A DNA stretch of 64,000 bases from Segatella copri (GTDB taxonomy: Bacteria; Bacteroidota; Bacteroidia; Bacteroidales; Bacteroidaceae). A model generated the notes under the pieces. It searched no databases, was not told the DNA's origin, and saw only the letters and a program-made list of their open reading frames with translations. The number at the start of each line of letters is the position of its first letter. Position 1 is the stretch's first letter. Shown in pieces: positions 34,694-43,575 of this stretch. The stretch covers positions 1 to 64,000 of the forward strand of contig NZ_VZAD01000091.1 of the NCBI RefSeq assembly GCF_009495355.1. The letters run 5' to 3'. Made by a program: the position numbers and the translations under genes.

Positions 34694-35347
34694 CTAACTC
34701 AATTTATTTATTAAGCAATCCACTTTATCTATCAACGTATTCAATTTTTCAAGATTAGACATATGCTTTAACTCAGAGGGAACTGCATCTTCCTTTCCAT
34801 AAGTTTTCTCTAAGAAAGTATCCAATTCAACTATTCGTTCTTCATCTTGAACTGTAGCATTACCTTTTTCCCTTTTTTCTATTAGAATTGACAACTCTTT
34901 ACGTGCATTATCAATTCTCATACGATATTTATCAATTTGACTTTTAACTCTTTGTGCAAATGAAACTTTTTCTCCATCGGCCGAAGAGAATCGCAAAACC
35001 TTTTTAACATATATCAAGTTTACATCATCCGAATCTACGACGGCTTCACCATCGTACGATGTGATAACAAAACAAGGAAAATCGGCCAATTGATTATGTA
35101 TAGCATTCAATAGTTCAACGCCATTATAACCTACGTTGTAACTTATATCTACTTTTTTATCATTTAGCTGATAATCTACGATAACCGCATCTGGATGTGT
35201 TTTTTCTAGCAACTCCAACATTTCCTCAATTGTTCGAGCAGGAAACACACATTCACATTCGGCTTCGGGCCAATTCTCCTCAAAATGTTCTTTGAAATCA
35301 TCATGCTGAATAGACTCTTCGTCAATAAACAAAACTTTATAGCTCAT
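34694..35347 (-). CDS. Response-regulator-like receiver protein without DNA-binding domain
   Basis: A 217-residue protein. The N-terminal receiver domain is complete: acidic pair D9-E10, phospho-acceptor D58 in AVIVDYQL, T96 in VITSYDG and K115 or K116. The C-terminal 90 residues are helical and charged, with no HTH or enzyme motif. It lies 2 bases after the GHKL kinase gene, its probable phosphodonor, and 1 base before the HNH gene. A protein-protein switch for the downstream enzymes is the simplest reading. Confidence 0.82.
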   Translation of the reverse strand: MSYKVLFIDEESIQHDDFKEHFEENWPEAECECVFPARTIEEMLELLEKTHPDAVIVDYQLNDKKVDISYNVGYNGVELLNAIHNQLADFPCFVITSYDGEAVVDSDDVNLIYVKKVLRFSSADGEKVSFAQRVKSQIDKYRMRIDNARKELSILIEKREKGNATVQDEERIVELDTFLEKTYGKEDAVPSELKHMSNLEKLNTLIDKVDCLINKLS

Positions 35348-35349
35348 AA

Positions 35350-37893
35350 TTATTTTCTATATTTAATTGGAAATATAATTTGAAGACCAAATCCTATCGT
35401 TGGGGTAAGTAATACCACACGAGCATCATTATCCTCTGCAATTAGTTTTACCAGCCACATTCCTAAGCCTGTACCTATCTCTTCCCCAGTAATAGCACTG
35501 CGTTTCGTCGTGAAAAAAGGCTGAAATATATCATAAGGATTGGTAATATCTGCTGAAAGACCAGGACCACTATCACGATAAGTACATACAATATTATTTT
35601 CTGTTGTTTTAACCGAAATTTCGATAACACGTTCACGCTCTTCCCTCAAACGAATAAAAGCCTCAATTGAATTAGAAATTAGATTATAGAATATACTATC
35701 AAAATCTATTTCAAAAGCTCTCATACAAGCATCATCTACATTAGAATGAACAAATCGAATTTTACGTTCAGCAAGGAGTCCTGACCAAACATCATCAAGT
35801 TTATTAAAATAAGGCGCAAAACTAACAGTTTTTCTTCTACGCTTATCCTTTTTGACTATATCGGTAGAGAAATTGAGCCAACGTTGCATCTTTATATCGT
35901 TTTCCTTTGCTTGTTCAAGCAAAATAAATGGATTCTTTCTTCTTTCCTGCGAAAAATCTTTTTTACAAACCTTGGCATTTAAAAGTTTTATAATTTTATC
36001 ATATCGATAATCGAGAGAATCGTTGAGTTTACTTAAATCATGGGCAAACGAAGCTAGCATTAAACCACTACTTGCTAAGGCACGTAGTATTTTTTGCTCT
36101 TCACGCAAGTTATTTATTTCCTCGGTTTTCTGCTCGTTAACAACAGCTAACAGATGTAGTTTATAGTCTGTAGAATTTTCATCCGATTGATATCCTTGGT
36201 CTCTTTTGCTATCTTCAATTATCTTGTTAACAAGTTCTTCTGCACGTTCTCTATCCCTTGCAGCACCATTACGAAACTCATCATCGGCCACGAGTTCACG
36301 AGCTATCAAAGAACGGTCATCTTCAAATATCTTTATAATGCTAACAAGCAACTGTTTGAAAATAGAAAAAGTCTTATTCTCTTGTAAACCTTCTCGACTT
36401 GACTTATCCTCGAAATCAATATTCGAAACTCGTGATATAAGGATAGAGCCAGCTATATTCTCAGCTTCCACTCGGTAGCCACCTGACTTTTTTGCTATAC
36501 CAGCAGGACTATTATTCTTGCGCATACCAAGCCCTAACCAATCGAATGCCGAATCACCCTTCTCGCCATAAGGTCGAACCCTGAAACTATCACGAAATAT
36601 TTTTATACCACCATATTTGTCCAACCAACTTTTCCTAAGATTATATGGACATTGGCGATAAAAGAAGCGAGCATCTTCTTTTTTTGAAGAAGAACGTTTC
36701 AAGTAATAAAAAGAAAAATCAAAAGCACCAATTCTTGCCAATATTCCATCTGTATCTGTATCACGAAAACCTGGAATCAATTGTGAAAAAGTACGAGTAA
36801 CATCCCAGTAACCACGTAAAAAAGTTTCTCTACAATATTGATATCTTTTCTGATTTTCACGTTCGAAGAAAGAAGGAGGTATAGCTTCTATATTATATTC
36901 ATGACGATATATTCGTATATTTACATTTTGATTACCATCTGCATGTGCTACTACCTTATAATCAAAATCATCACAGAACAGACTTTCAACTTTTCCATAC
37001 TTTTCAGGATTATCTATAGACTGAAGATAAATCGAGAAATCTTGTCCTTCAGACGGTGGCACCAAAACTCCCAAATCATCGAACACACGACTAATATTCT
37101 CATCATCCCATATATCTCTTAACTGCGAAATTTTTAATATTGTACCATGGCATATAAGATTGGAAGCGACTAATTGCTTGAGTGAAGCAGATAAGGCTAA
37201 ATTGTTAAAACAATCCATATAAGTTTTCCCTTTAATACCTACTAATTCTGCACCTATCTTATCTATAGTAACTTCGTCTTTCTCAAAATCATTCCAATTT
37301 ACACTCCAATAATAACCTTTATACGGAGTTAGCTTACCTTCTTCATCTTTGTCAACATGAACTTCAGAATTAAAGAAAGTAAACATTTCACAGTGTTCAC
37401 CTAACTTATCAAGAGCAAAACGCCCAATACCTTTAGCTCCAGCTTTTACCCTTCCCCCATGAGATAAAAAATTACTAGACTTATTATCTGTACCAATTGT
37501 CATCCAATAATTACGTATTATGTCACCTGTCATACCTTCTCCAGCGTCAATAATATAAAGAACAGAGTTCTTTTGCAACTGTTGTTTCAAGATTCCAATT
37601 TGCTCTATATTGACGTCAGATTTCTCGATATATATATCTTTATCTAATTGGTATATAGAACTAAGCAAGTTAGGGTCACACCCTAGTTCCAGAAGTTTTT
37701 TATAGTCTAATTTACTAAGTTCCTTATGATATACTCCATACTTATTATCTACAAGTACGACACAGAACGGACTATCTGCATCATACCCATTTTTCACAAG
37801 TTCTATAATTGCACCTTTGGATGTAGCAACGTTCTCGCGACCAATAAGACGAGCAGTACGTGCAGAAACTTTAAAAGGAATTATATTTGCCAT
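35350..37893 (-). CDS. Large GHKL protein: MORC-like ATPase fused to a histidine-kinase module
   Basis: An 847-residue protein with two GHKL ATP sites. The N-terminal one (E31-LVK-N35-GYDAD, DAGEGM 116-121, GAKGIGRFA 152-160) resembles Hsp90/MutL/MORC ATPases. The C-terminal one is a sensor-kinase HATPase: N-box NLISNSIEA from 737, DSGPGL 774-779, GTGLGM 807-812. Before it is a DHp-like helix with H618 in SFAHDLSKL, a plausible phosphohistidine. No membrane segment is visible. MORC-type GHKL proteins are known in bacterial R-M-like conflict systems; a kinase fusion with a receiver partner is unusual. Confidence 0.82.
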   Translation of the reverse strand: MANIIPFKVSARTARLIGRENVATSKGAIIELVKNGYDADSPFCVVLVDNKYGVYHKELSKLDYKKLLELGCDPNLLSSIYQLDKDIYIEKSDVNIEQIGILKQQLQKNSVLYIIDAGEGMTGDIIRNYWMTIGTDNKSSNFLSHGGRVKAGAKGIGRFALDKLGEHCEMFTFFNSEVHVDKDEEGKLTPYKGYYWSVNWNDFEKDEVTIDKIGAELVGIKGKTYMDCFNNLALSASLKQLVASNLICHGTILKISQLRDIWDDENISRVFDDLGVLVPPSEGQDFSIYLQSIDNPEKYGKVESLFCDDFDYKVVAHADGNQNVNIRIYRHEYNIEAIPPSFFERENQKRYQYCRETFLRGYWDVTRTFSQLIPGFRDTDTDGILARIGAFDFSFYYLKRSSSKKEDARFFYRQCPYNLRKSWLDKYGGIKIFRDSFRVRPYGEKGDSAFDWLGLGMRKNNSPAGIAKKSGGYRVEAENIAGSILISRVSNIDFEDKSSREGLQENKTFSIFKQLLVSIIKIFEDDRSLIARELVADDEFRNGAARDRERAEELVNKIIEDSKRDQGYQSDENSTDYKLHLLAVVNEQKTEEINNLREEQKILRALASSGLMLASFAHDLSKLNDSLDYRYDKIIKLLNAKVCKKDFSQERRKNPFILLEQAKENDIKMQRWLNFSTDIVKKDKRRRKTVSFAPYFNKLDDVWSGLLAERKIRFVHSNVDDACMRAFEIDFDSIFYNLISNSIEAFIRLREERERVIEISVKTTENNIVCTYRDSGPGLSADITNPYDIFQPFFTTKRSAITGEEIGTGLGMWLVKLIAEDNDARVVLLTPTIGFGLQIIFPIKYRK

Positions 37894-37962
37894 AAATATG
37901 ATTTTTCAAAAAATAGTTTACTAAAGATTCTATTTGTAATTGAGCTGCAACATTGAACAAGA

Positions 37963-38214
37963 TTAAATCATTGAAGCTAATTTAATCAAGAATTCCACAC
38001 ACTTGCTCAATTTCTCAAATGGTGTATTTGTCGAATTCTTTACTTGAAATGCAAACGAAGAATATTGGTATTTTACAAAAGAACTGTCACAAAGCAAATC
38101 GAGCATTTTCAATGAGTATTCAAGCCATGTTCTAAACATAGCCTCATTCAGATTCGGGTTACCCATAAGAGAAGTCCCCTCATTGATAACCCTATATATA
38201 CCATTATTCATCAT
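37963..38214 (-). CDS. Small hypothetical protein
   Basis: An 83-residue protein starting MMNNGIYRVINEGTSL. It is mainly helical with several conserved-looking aromatics (FRTWLEYSLKMLDLL). The start at 38214 overlaps the membrane protein's last codons by 11 bases; a longer frame to 38235 exists but is less likely. It lies 69 bases before the large GHKL gene on the same strand and may belong to that operon. No family recognised. Confidence 0.55.
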   Translation of the reverse strand: MMNNGIYRVINEGTSLMGNPNLNEAMFRTWLEYSLKMLDLLCDSSFVKYQYSSFAFQVKNSTNTPFEKLSKCVEFLIKLASMI

Positions 38215-38635
38215 TACCTCCTTTCTCTTGAGCACCTACCAGACTATTGTGGTATTCCATGGTCAACAAGTCCTCCGTTTTCTTTTGTTTTCTTTTCTTG
38301 ATACTGATACCAAAGCCCTCGAAACTCTCAAACATTGGAAATATGATTAATACCAGCCAGAATAGAAAAATCAGATTATTGCCATTAAAATCCTCTGTAA
38401 ACGACAAATCTATGCAAACTTTGAAATTCGACAAGACATATATCGTGGTTACAAGGAAGACCAAGACATACCAGTAATCCACTAAGCGGTTACGAATGCT
38501 CACTCCAAGAGATTTCAAACATTTCCACAGATTACCAATGCCTAAATGACATAGATAACCTATCAATCCACCCACTAGCATGGCAGCCAATGTTGATAAT
38601 ACAAATACCCAAATTTTAATATACATAGTCATCAT
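38204..38635 (-). CDS. Small membrane protein
   Basis: A 143-residue protein with hydrophobic segments at about residues 7-29, 54-66 and 88-103, then a cytoplasmic Lys-rich tail. No known family. It is the first gene of the minus-strand run that continues through the GHKL-receiver-HNH-methylase cassette, and so could be its membrane sensor; this is inference from order and overlap. Confidence 0.6.
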   Translation of the reverse strand: MMTMYIKIWVFVLSTLAAMLVGGLIGYLCHLGIGNLWKCLKSLGVSIRNRLVDYWYVLVFLVTTIYVLSNFKVCIDLSFTEDFNGNNLIFLFWLVLIIFPMFESFEGFGISIKKRKQKKTEDLLTMEYHNSLVGAQEKGGNDE

Positions 38636-38806
38636 TTTTGTTATTTATTGTATGTAACAGTATTTATTAATCGGTATCATGGTGACGCATAAGCCAATAC
38701 CTCCATAACTAATCCCAGCAAATAAGGTCGAACCTTATTATACTACGGAGTGTAAATCCGCAGCCCCCTTACGGGAGAGCTGTGCAAATGAGTGCAGAGT
38801 CAAGCT

Positions 38807-38873
38807 CGCTTTCATATTGCCGAGTGCAGCCCGCTTTATCAATAAAGGAAGGACTGGTGGGTTTTCGAAATAT
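38807..38873 (+). repeat. Family B repeat remnant
   Basis: CCGAGTGCAGCC followed by CTTTATC and AAGGAAGGACTGGTGGGTTTTCGAAA matches the 3' end of the B copy at 19220-19270. It sits exactly between the accessory zone and the start of the polysaccharide locus. The core of the repeat is missing. Confidence 0.7.
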
Positions 38874-38878
38874 CCAAG

Positions 38879-39451
38879 TCATTTCACATCCAACATTCTT
38901 TCATGCTCCTTGATCTCCTCTTCCGTGAATCTCATTTTGAGCAGTTTGGCAGGAATACCACCGATGATACTGTATGGAGGAAAGGACTTCGTGACCACAG
39001 CACCAGCAGCCACTACCGAGCCATGACCGATAGTCACACCTTTCAGGATAGTCACATTCGCACCACACCACACATCATCCTCGATGACGACCGGCTGGTC
39101 ATATACATTCACACCATCCACAAACTTATCCTCCACGGTAACATCCGCGATATATTTGCCCAAGAGGTCAATACGATGATCACCGGTGATAATTGTAGGT
39201 TTAGGACCGAAGAGTACCTTCTGGCCAATAGTACACGGTGCATCCGTACAATAGATAGTACTCCCTTTAGGAATCGAAGTACCATCCCCTACCGACAGGT
39301 TCCACAATCCCTTGAAATCCGAAGACATCGGACGAATATATACCCCTTTACCACATTGCTTCATGCACCGCTTCCATACAGGAGTCCACATCTTGTCCCA
39401 CAGATAAGAAGGGACAAGACTTATCTTTTGTAATATCTGAAAAATGTTCAT
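38879..39451 (-). CDS. Hexapeptide-repeat O-acetyltransferase
   Basis: A 190-residue left-handed beta-helix acyltransferase of the maltose/serine acetyltransferase group. Hexapeptide turns occupy about residues 45-170, ending in WCGANVTILKGVTIGHGSVV and the typical PPYSIIGGIPAKLL. It would acetylate a sugar of the surface polysaccharide with acetyl-CoA. It is the last gene of the minus-strand locus and stops 6 bases from a B repeat remnant. Confidence 0.85.
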   Translation of the reverse strand: MNIFQILQKISLVPSYLWDKMWTPVWKRCMKQCGKGVYIRPMSSDFKGLWNLSVGDGTSIPKGSTIYCTDAPCTIGQKVLFGPKPTIITGDHRIDLLGKYIADVTVEDKFVDGVNVYDQPVVIEDDVWCGANVTILKGVTIGHGSVVAAGAVVTKSFPPYSIIGGIPAKLLKMRFTEEEIKEHERMLDVK

Positions 39452-39475
39452 GATTTCTAAAATGAAATAAAGAGC

Positions 39476-40561
39476 CTAATTGGCAAGATGATAAATCGAA
39501 TTCAATTTCTCAACATACTTTTCCGGACAGAACTGATTGAAAATCGTTTCTCTGGCAGCCACGCCCAACTTTCTCAAAATACTTCTGTCCTCATCCAGTC
39601 GTTTGATGGCAGAAACAATAGAATCGCTGTCATGGTCAGTGATAAACATACCATTCACACCATCTTTCACCACTTGCGGAATACTGCCTACAGGAGTCAC
39701 AACAGGAGTCACACCATAGCTCATGGTTTCCAAAAGCGACATCGGCAATCCTTCAAAGTAAGTAGGAAGGATGAAAGCATCCAGACTTCTGAGAAAATCA
39801 CACTTTGATTTACCCGAAACCAAACCAGCATATTCAAAGCTGTCCCCCAAGCACTGGTCAAATTGCGGAAGATACTCCCCTTCCGTTTGTTCCTTGCCAG
39901 CGATAACGAGTTTAAAAGGATATTTTTCCTTTTTCAGTCTTTGGCAAGCCACCAAGAGTTCCGTCATTCCCTTATTAGGTTCTATACGCCCCAGATAACC
40001 GATACGTAGCGGTTTTGATTCATCATGAAGGACCTGTTCTTTTTCAAAAGCAGCAGCATCACTCAGATCCACACAGTTAGGCAACACGGCAACCTTCTTA
40101 GCCCCAAATCTCTCAGTCAGGATATCCTTTTCCATATCACTCAATACGATGAAAGGCAGATCCTGCCCAAACACCCATTTCATGATACGCATGAGAATAC
40201 CAGGTATATGAGGAGCCGTCAGGAACAGACCTCCATGCACATGTACCACCATCTTTCTGCCATTCTTCCAGGCATATCTCATAAACCATGGGTCACGCAA
40301 CAAAGAAGCTTTTGACAGCGGGAAGTTATAGTGCACAATCGCATCAGGATGCAGAGCAAGCACATTCTTCCACTCCCTATATTTCTTTATCAAGGAAGGA
40401 ATGCGATGCCATCCCCCCTTTTCCCTATCCTTCTTACCAAGTTCAAAATGCAAGTAGTTTTGCTTCCGATTATTACTGATAATAAATTGCGTTACAGAAG
40501 AAATGCCACTCACATTCACCTTCGGATTCAACGAAGGAGAAGTTATGATTATGTTCATCAT
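39476..40561 (-). CDS. Glycosyltransferase family 4
   Basis: A 361-residue GT-B retaining transferase. N-terminal acceptor domain with FELGKKDREKGG, then the donor domain: YLGRIEPNKGMTELL near 190-204 and the EX7E-like motif FEGLPMSLLETMSYG near 275-289. Cytosolic face of the inner membrane. It lies 7 bases before the Wzy-like gene on the coding strand and 24 bases from the acetyltransferase. Donor and linkage unknown. Confidence 0.87.
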   Translation of the reverse strand: MMNIIITSPSLNPKVNVSGISSVTQFIISNNRKQNYLHFELGKKDREKGGWHRIPSLIKKYREWKNVLALHPDAIVHYNFPLSKASLLRDPWFMRYAWKNGRKMVVHVHGGLFLTAPHIPGILMRIMKWVFGQDLPFIVLSDMEKDILTERFGAKKVAVLPNCVDLSDAAAFEKEQVLHDESKPLRIGYLGRIEPNKGMTELLVACQRLKKEKYPFKLVIAGKEQTEGEYLPQFDQCLGDSFEYAGLVSGKSKCDFLRSLDAFILPTYFEGLPMSLLETMSYGVTPVVTPVGSIPQVVKDGVNGMFITDHDSDSIVSAIKRLDEDRSILRKLGVAARETIFNQFCPEKYVEKLNSIYHLAN

Positions 40562-40568
40562 TATTTTT

Positions 40569-41765
40569 CTATCTTAGAGATCTTTTGCTGCAATTCATTT
40601 GTTGCCTTCCAGAATTCAGACACAAGGCAAGAACCATAAAGTACCCCATACCCTTACCCGAAAGATAAGAAGAATCAGCAGTACTTTCCAAAGCCAATGC
40701 CAAAATTGCCATCAGCGCCATTCGATAATATACGATATTAGGAATCTTATTACATTCCCATAAGCGTCTCTTCCAGAACCAAAGGAAGAAAAAGAGTCCC
40801 ACAATACCAAACTCTGCCAAGGTAGGATAGAACGCATCCGCCAAGAACATTGGATTAGAAGGATCCAATCCCCATATATTATTTAGTTGATATTTAAAAT
40901 ACAAAGGAGAATACTCCTTAGCTGCTGCAGCCGTTCCAAAAGAGCCTAATCCGCTACCAAAGGGGATATAATCTTGAAACATTATCTTTACTCCCGTTTC
41001 ATAGGTAAGCGGACGCGCCATTTCTGCAGCATCGGTTTGAAATCCCTCGACATAGTAAGCATTAAACTTCGTCCACGTGAAGAATATAACGACACAACCT
41101 AAAGCTGCAACTTTCAACAAAGTAGAAACCGAAGTAAAATTGATTTTACTTTTCACGAATATCACCAAGGCAATAAACACCACGCACTCACCGAAATACT
41201 TAGACTTGCCTGATATCAATCCTAAGAGCATAATCAAAATAGCAATATTCCGATTCCGTTTGGTCTGTTTAGAGAAAAGATAGTAAACCATAGCGCAGCA
41301 AAGAGCAATTTGTCCTAAAGCAGCAGACTCTTCTCCACCATATGGTGTTACAAGAGAGGGTTTAAACTTGAAAGCTATTAAATATCCAAAGAATGATAAT
41401 AACATAACTTTTTTGATTTGCATTTTCTGTCTATCGTTAAATTGCGGAGCCAACATCCATGTCAAATAGAACACTGCATAAGGCCGTAACTGCTGCAAAA
41501 AATCAAGATATATTCCTCGGAACGTAGTCACTTGAATTAAGAGTGAATAAACCAAATAGAATATCATCAACCCTATATAAATATTGATTTCTGTCGTTCT
41601 GCTTTTGTCTTTAACCAAAAACCGCAACTTAACAAAGGCATAACCCAGGAGTAATACTGTTAGGATTTCATCACTCCAATCAAAATTTATTGTAACAGTA
41701 AATGCAATACATACTGGGAAATAAATAATCCAGAACCAAGTATAAAATTTTGCTATACCTTTCAT
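40569..41765 (-). CDS. O-antigen/capsule polymerase-like (Wzy) membrane protein
   Basis: A 398-residue protein with about ten membrane segments spread across its length and a periplasmic loop near 240-300 (YVEGFQTDAAEMARPLTYET). This pattern suits Wzy polymerases or O-antigen ligases, which are poorly conserved. With the Wzx flippase at 60968 in the same locus, a Wzx/Wzy pathway is likely. The exact role (polymerase or ligase) is not provable from sequence. Confidence 0.75.
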   Translation of the reverse strand: MKGIAKFYTWFWIIYFPVCIAFTVTINFDWSDEILTVLLLGYAFVKLRFLVKDKSRTTEINIYIGLMIFYLVYSLLIQVTTFRGIYLDFLQQLRPYAVFYLTWMLAPQFNDRQKMQIKKVMLLSFFGYLIAFKFKPSLVTPYGGEESAALGQIALCCAMVYYLFSKQTKRNRNIAILIMLLGLISGKSKYFGECVVFIALVIFVKSKINFTSVSTLLKVAALGCVVIFFTWTKFNAYYVEGFQTDAAEMARPLTYETGVKIMFQDYIPFGSGLGSFGTAAAAKEYSPLYFKYQLNNIWGLDPSNPMFLADAFYPTLAEFGIVGLFFFLWFWKRRLWECNKIPNIVYYRMALMAILALALESTADSSYLSGKGMGYFMVLALCLNSGRQQMNCSKRSLR

Positions 41766-41774
41766 TTTATTATA

Positions 41775-42521
41775 TTATATTTTATTCTTTATATTAATTA
41801 AAGCAAGAACTAAAAATTCCGGTAAAAATCGTTTTAAAATTTCTTTCATAGAAAACTTCTTGTCAACCCAAGTTCCTGCATAATGGTGTATCGTTCGAGT
41901 ATTCTTTTCCACATGAATACGACCAGTTGTCACATTGATCGGACAAAAATACTCTGAAGGATATATAAAGCAGCCGGCCACTTCCTGTATACCAGCCACA
42001 TTCTTCAATCCATTTTCACGAAACACCTGCGTAGCGATATGCACCACGGTTATTTGATTTTTCATCACAGCCTCATGCACAAAATGCTTACCCTCATAAA
42101 AATCAAGCATTTTTTTGATAATGCCGAGGCCTGGGGCCACCCCCATGCCGAGGCCTGGGTTGACGCTCGCTTCGCTCGCGTCAGCCTTTAACTGCGGCTT
42201 AGGATCAGTTTCAAATCCCATAAAGTTTCCCTTATAAATAATGTCATCAATAGGTCGAATCACCTCGACATCTGTATCAAAGTATATTCCACCATATTGA
42301 TACAGTATCCAGAAACGAGCATAATCACTCACAAAGGCATATTTCTTTGCTTTATATGCCTCAGCAGTATAAGGAATGATATTCACATCAAAATTATCCT
42401 CATTCCACTCCTTAATTTCATAATCTGGTAAATACTTCTTCCATGAAGCAATGCACTTCTGTGCAAGTTCAGACAATGCTCCTCGTCCAAACCAACAATA
42501 ATGTATTATTTTCGGTATCAT
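41775..42521 (-). CDS. Glycosyltransferase family 32 (DXD sugar transferase)
   Basis: A 248-residue GT-A transferase. It starts MIPKIIHYCWFGRG, the GT32 hallmark, and has the metal site YGGIYFDTDVE near 77-87 preceded by SDYARFWILY. A GC-rich stretch (42121-42183) encodes the variable ADASEASVNPGLGMGVAPGL region and contains a duplicated 15-base word and a 23-base palindrome, unlike the AT-rich rest of the gene. Acceptor unknown. Confidence 0.87.
   Translation of the reverse strand: MIPKIIHYCWFGRGALSELAQKCIASWKKYLPDYEIKEWNEDNFDVNIIPYTAEAYKAKKYAFVSDYARFWILYQYGGIYFDTDVEVIRPIDDIIYKGNFMGFETDPKPQLKADASEASVNPGLGMGVAPGLGIIKKMLDFYEGKHFVHEAVMKNQITVVHIATQVFRENGLKNVAGIQEVAGCFIYPSEYFCPINVTTGRIHVEKNTRTIHHYAGTWVDKKFSMKEILKRFLPEFLVLALINIKNKI
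42121..42183 (+). repeat. GC-rich duplication and palindrome inside the GT32 gene
   Basis: ATGCCGAGGCCTGGG occurs at 42121-42135 and again at 42145-42159, directly followed by the palindrome TGACGCTCGC...GCGTCA at 42161-42183. The reading frame is kept through the whole block. Confidence 0.75.
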
Positions 42522-42552
42522 ATATCTAAATTATTTTCTATAAAACACTTTT

Positions 42553-43536
42553 TTACTTTCCAAAAGCTATTTTTTCTATCAATACGCCTTTATGTAAAAC
42601 AGATCCAACAAACATAGATAGACATAAGACAATTACTGCAATAAAGATAGACAAAAATAATGAAAGCAATATATTATCAGTAGTTTCCATCCATTTGTCT
42701 AAAAAACCAAAATGGAGATGGCAAATAATAAAATAATGAATCACATAAATATCTAAAGTCCTTTTACCTACGTATTCCAATATTTTTTCTAAAGGAGAGT
42801 TTTTCCCATTTCGTGCAAGAAATAAGGTAACAATAACATATAGCATACAGAAAGGTAGAATAATATGCCTATTCAAACTCAAAAAAGCATGAAATGGTAT
42901 CTCTATATTAAACAAAACTATATAGCTAAATAAACAAACAGAGAACAACCAATTTGATCTTTTAACTTTATCCAATAATTTATATTTAGTAGTAAAAACA
43001 CCTAACATAAAAAAAGGATAAAAATTACCACAATTAAGCAGACAAAAATAATCTGCATTTCGTGCTGTATATTTCCATAGTAAAAACATACCCCCCCATA
43101 CGAACATGGCTAAGACTACATCAAAATACCATTTTTGCTTAACATTAAATCGATAAAGACTTAAGGATAGGTAAAAGATAGTTAAAGTCATTAAATACCA
43201 ATATCCATATTTACTTGGAGATTCAAGGAATCCAATAATTCTTTGAAAAAAATCTGAAGAAAAAACATTTGAGAATAATAAACCAAACACAAGCATGGGT
43301 AAAAGTAAAGCTCTTGTTTTTCTTATTATTTTAGACAAGCTCCAATATGGAGGGATAACTCCAGAACAAGCGACAAGCCCAGATAAAAACATAAATAAAG
43401 GCATATGAAAACTACCTACAAAAGCAGACAATATGCTATTTGAACGTTCAAAAGCATAATAATAGACATGACCTAAGACTACTAAAAATATAGCCAATCC
43501 TTTCATTCGATCAATATAATCTATACGTTGTATCAT
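42553..43536 (-). CDS. Acyltransferase family 3 (OafA-like), with a G7 tract
   Basis: A 327-residue membrane O-acyltransferase with about ten hydrophobic segments. It starts MIQRIDYIDRMKGLAIFLVV and has the family's catalytic-region GHVYYYAF at 22-29. It would add acetyl or another acyl group to the polysaccharide or lipid-linked precursor. The coding strand holds seven consecutive G residues (complement of 43091-43097, encoding W-G-G). The frame is intact, so this copy is 'on' in the sequenced DNA. Confidence 0.85.
   Translation of the reverse strand: MIQRIDYIDRMKGLAIFLVVLGHVYYYAFERSNSILSAFVGSFHMPLFMFLSGLVACSGVIPPYWSLSKIIRKTRALLLPMLVFGLLFSNVFSSDFFQRIIGFLESPSKYGYWYLMTLTIFYLSLSLYRFNVKQKWYFDVVLAMFVWGGMFLLWKYTARNADYFCLLNCGNFYPFFMLGVFTTKYKLLDKVKRSNWLFSVCLFSYIVLFNIEIPFHAFLSLNRHIILPFCMLYVIVTLFLARNGKNSPLEKILEYVGKRTLDIYVIHYFIICHLHFGFLDKWMETTDNILLSLFLSIFIAVIVLCLSMFVGSVLHKGVLIEKIAFGK
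43091..43097 (-). repeat. G7 homopolymer in the intact acyltransferase gene
   Basis: Seven C on the plus strand. The tract falls inside the codons for W-G-G in FVWGGMFLL, so a gain or loss of one base would truncate the protein. See the related 8-base tract at 58684-58691. Confidence 0.8.
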
Positions 43537-43575
43537 ATACTATAAAATAAACTTGTTCAACATTATTTTTAATTT

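Noticed and set aside
38720..38800. Short GC-rich stretch resembling a riboswitch or small RNA
   Set aside because: Contains degenerate repeat-like words and no convincing stem set; no riboswitch consensus recognised.
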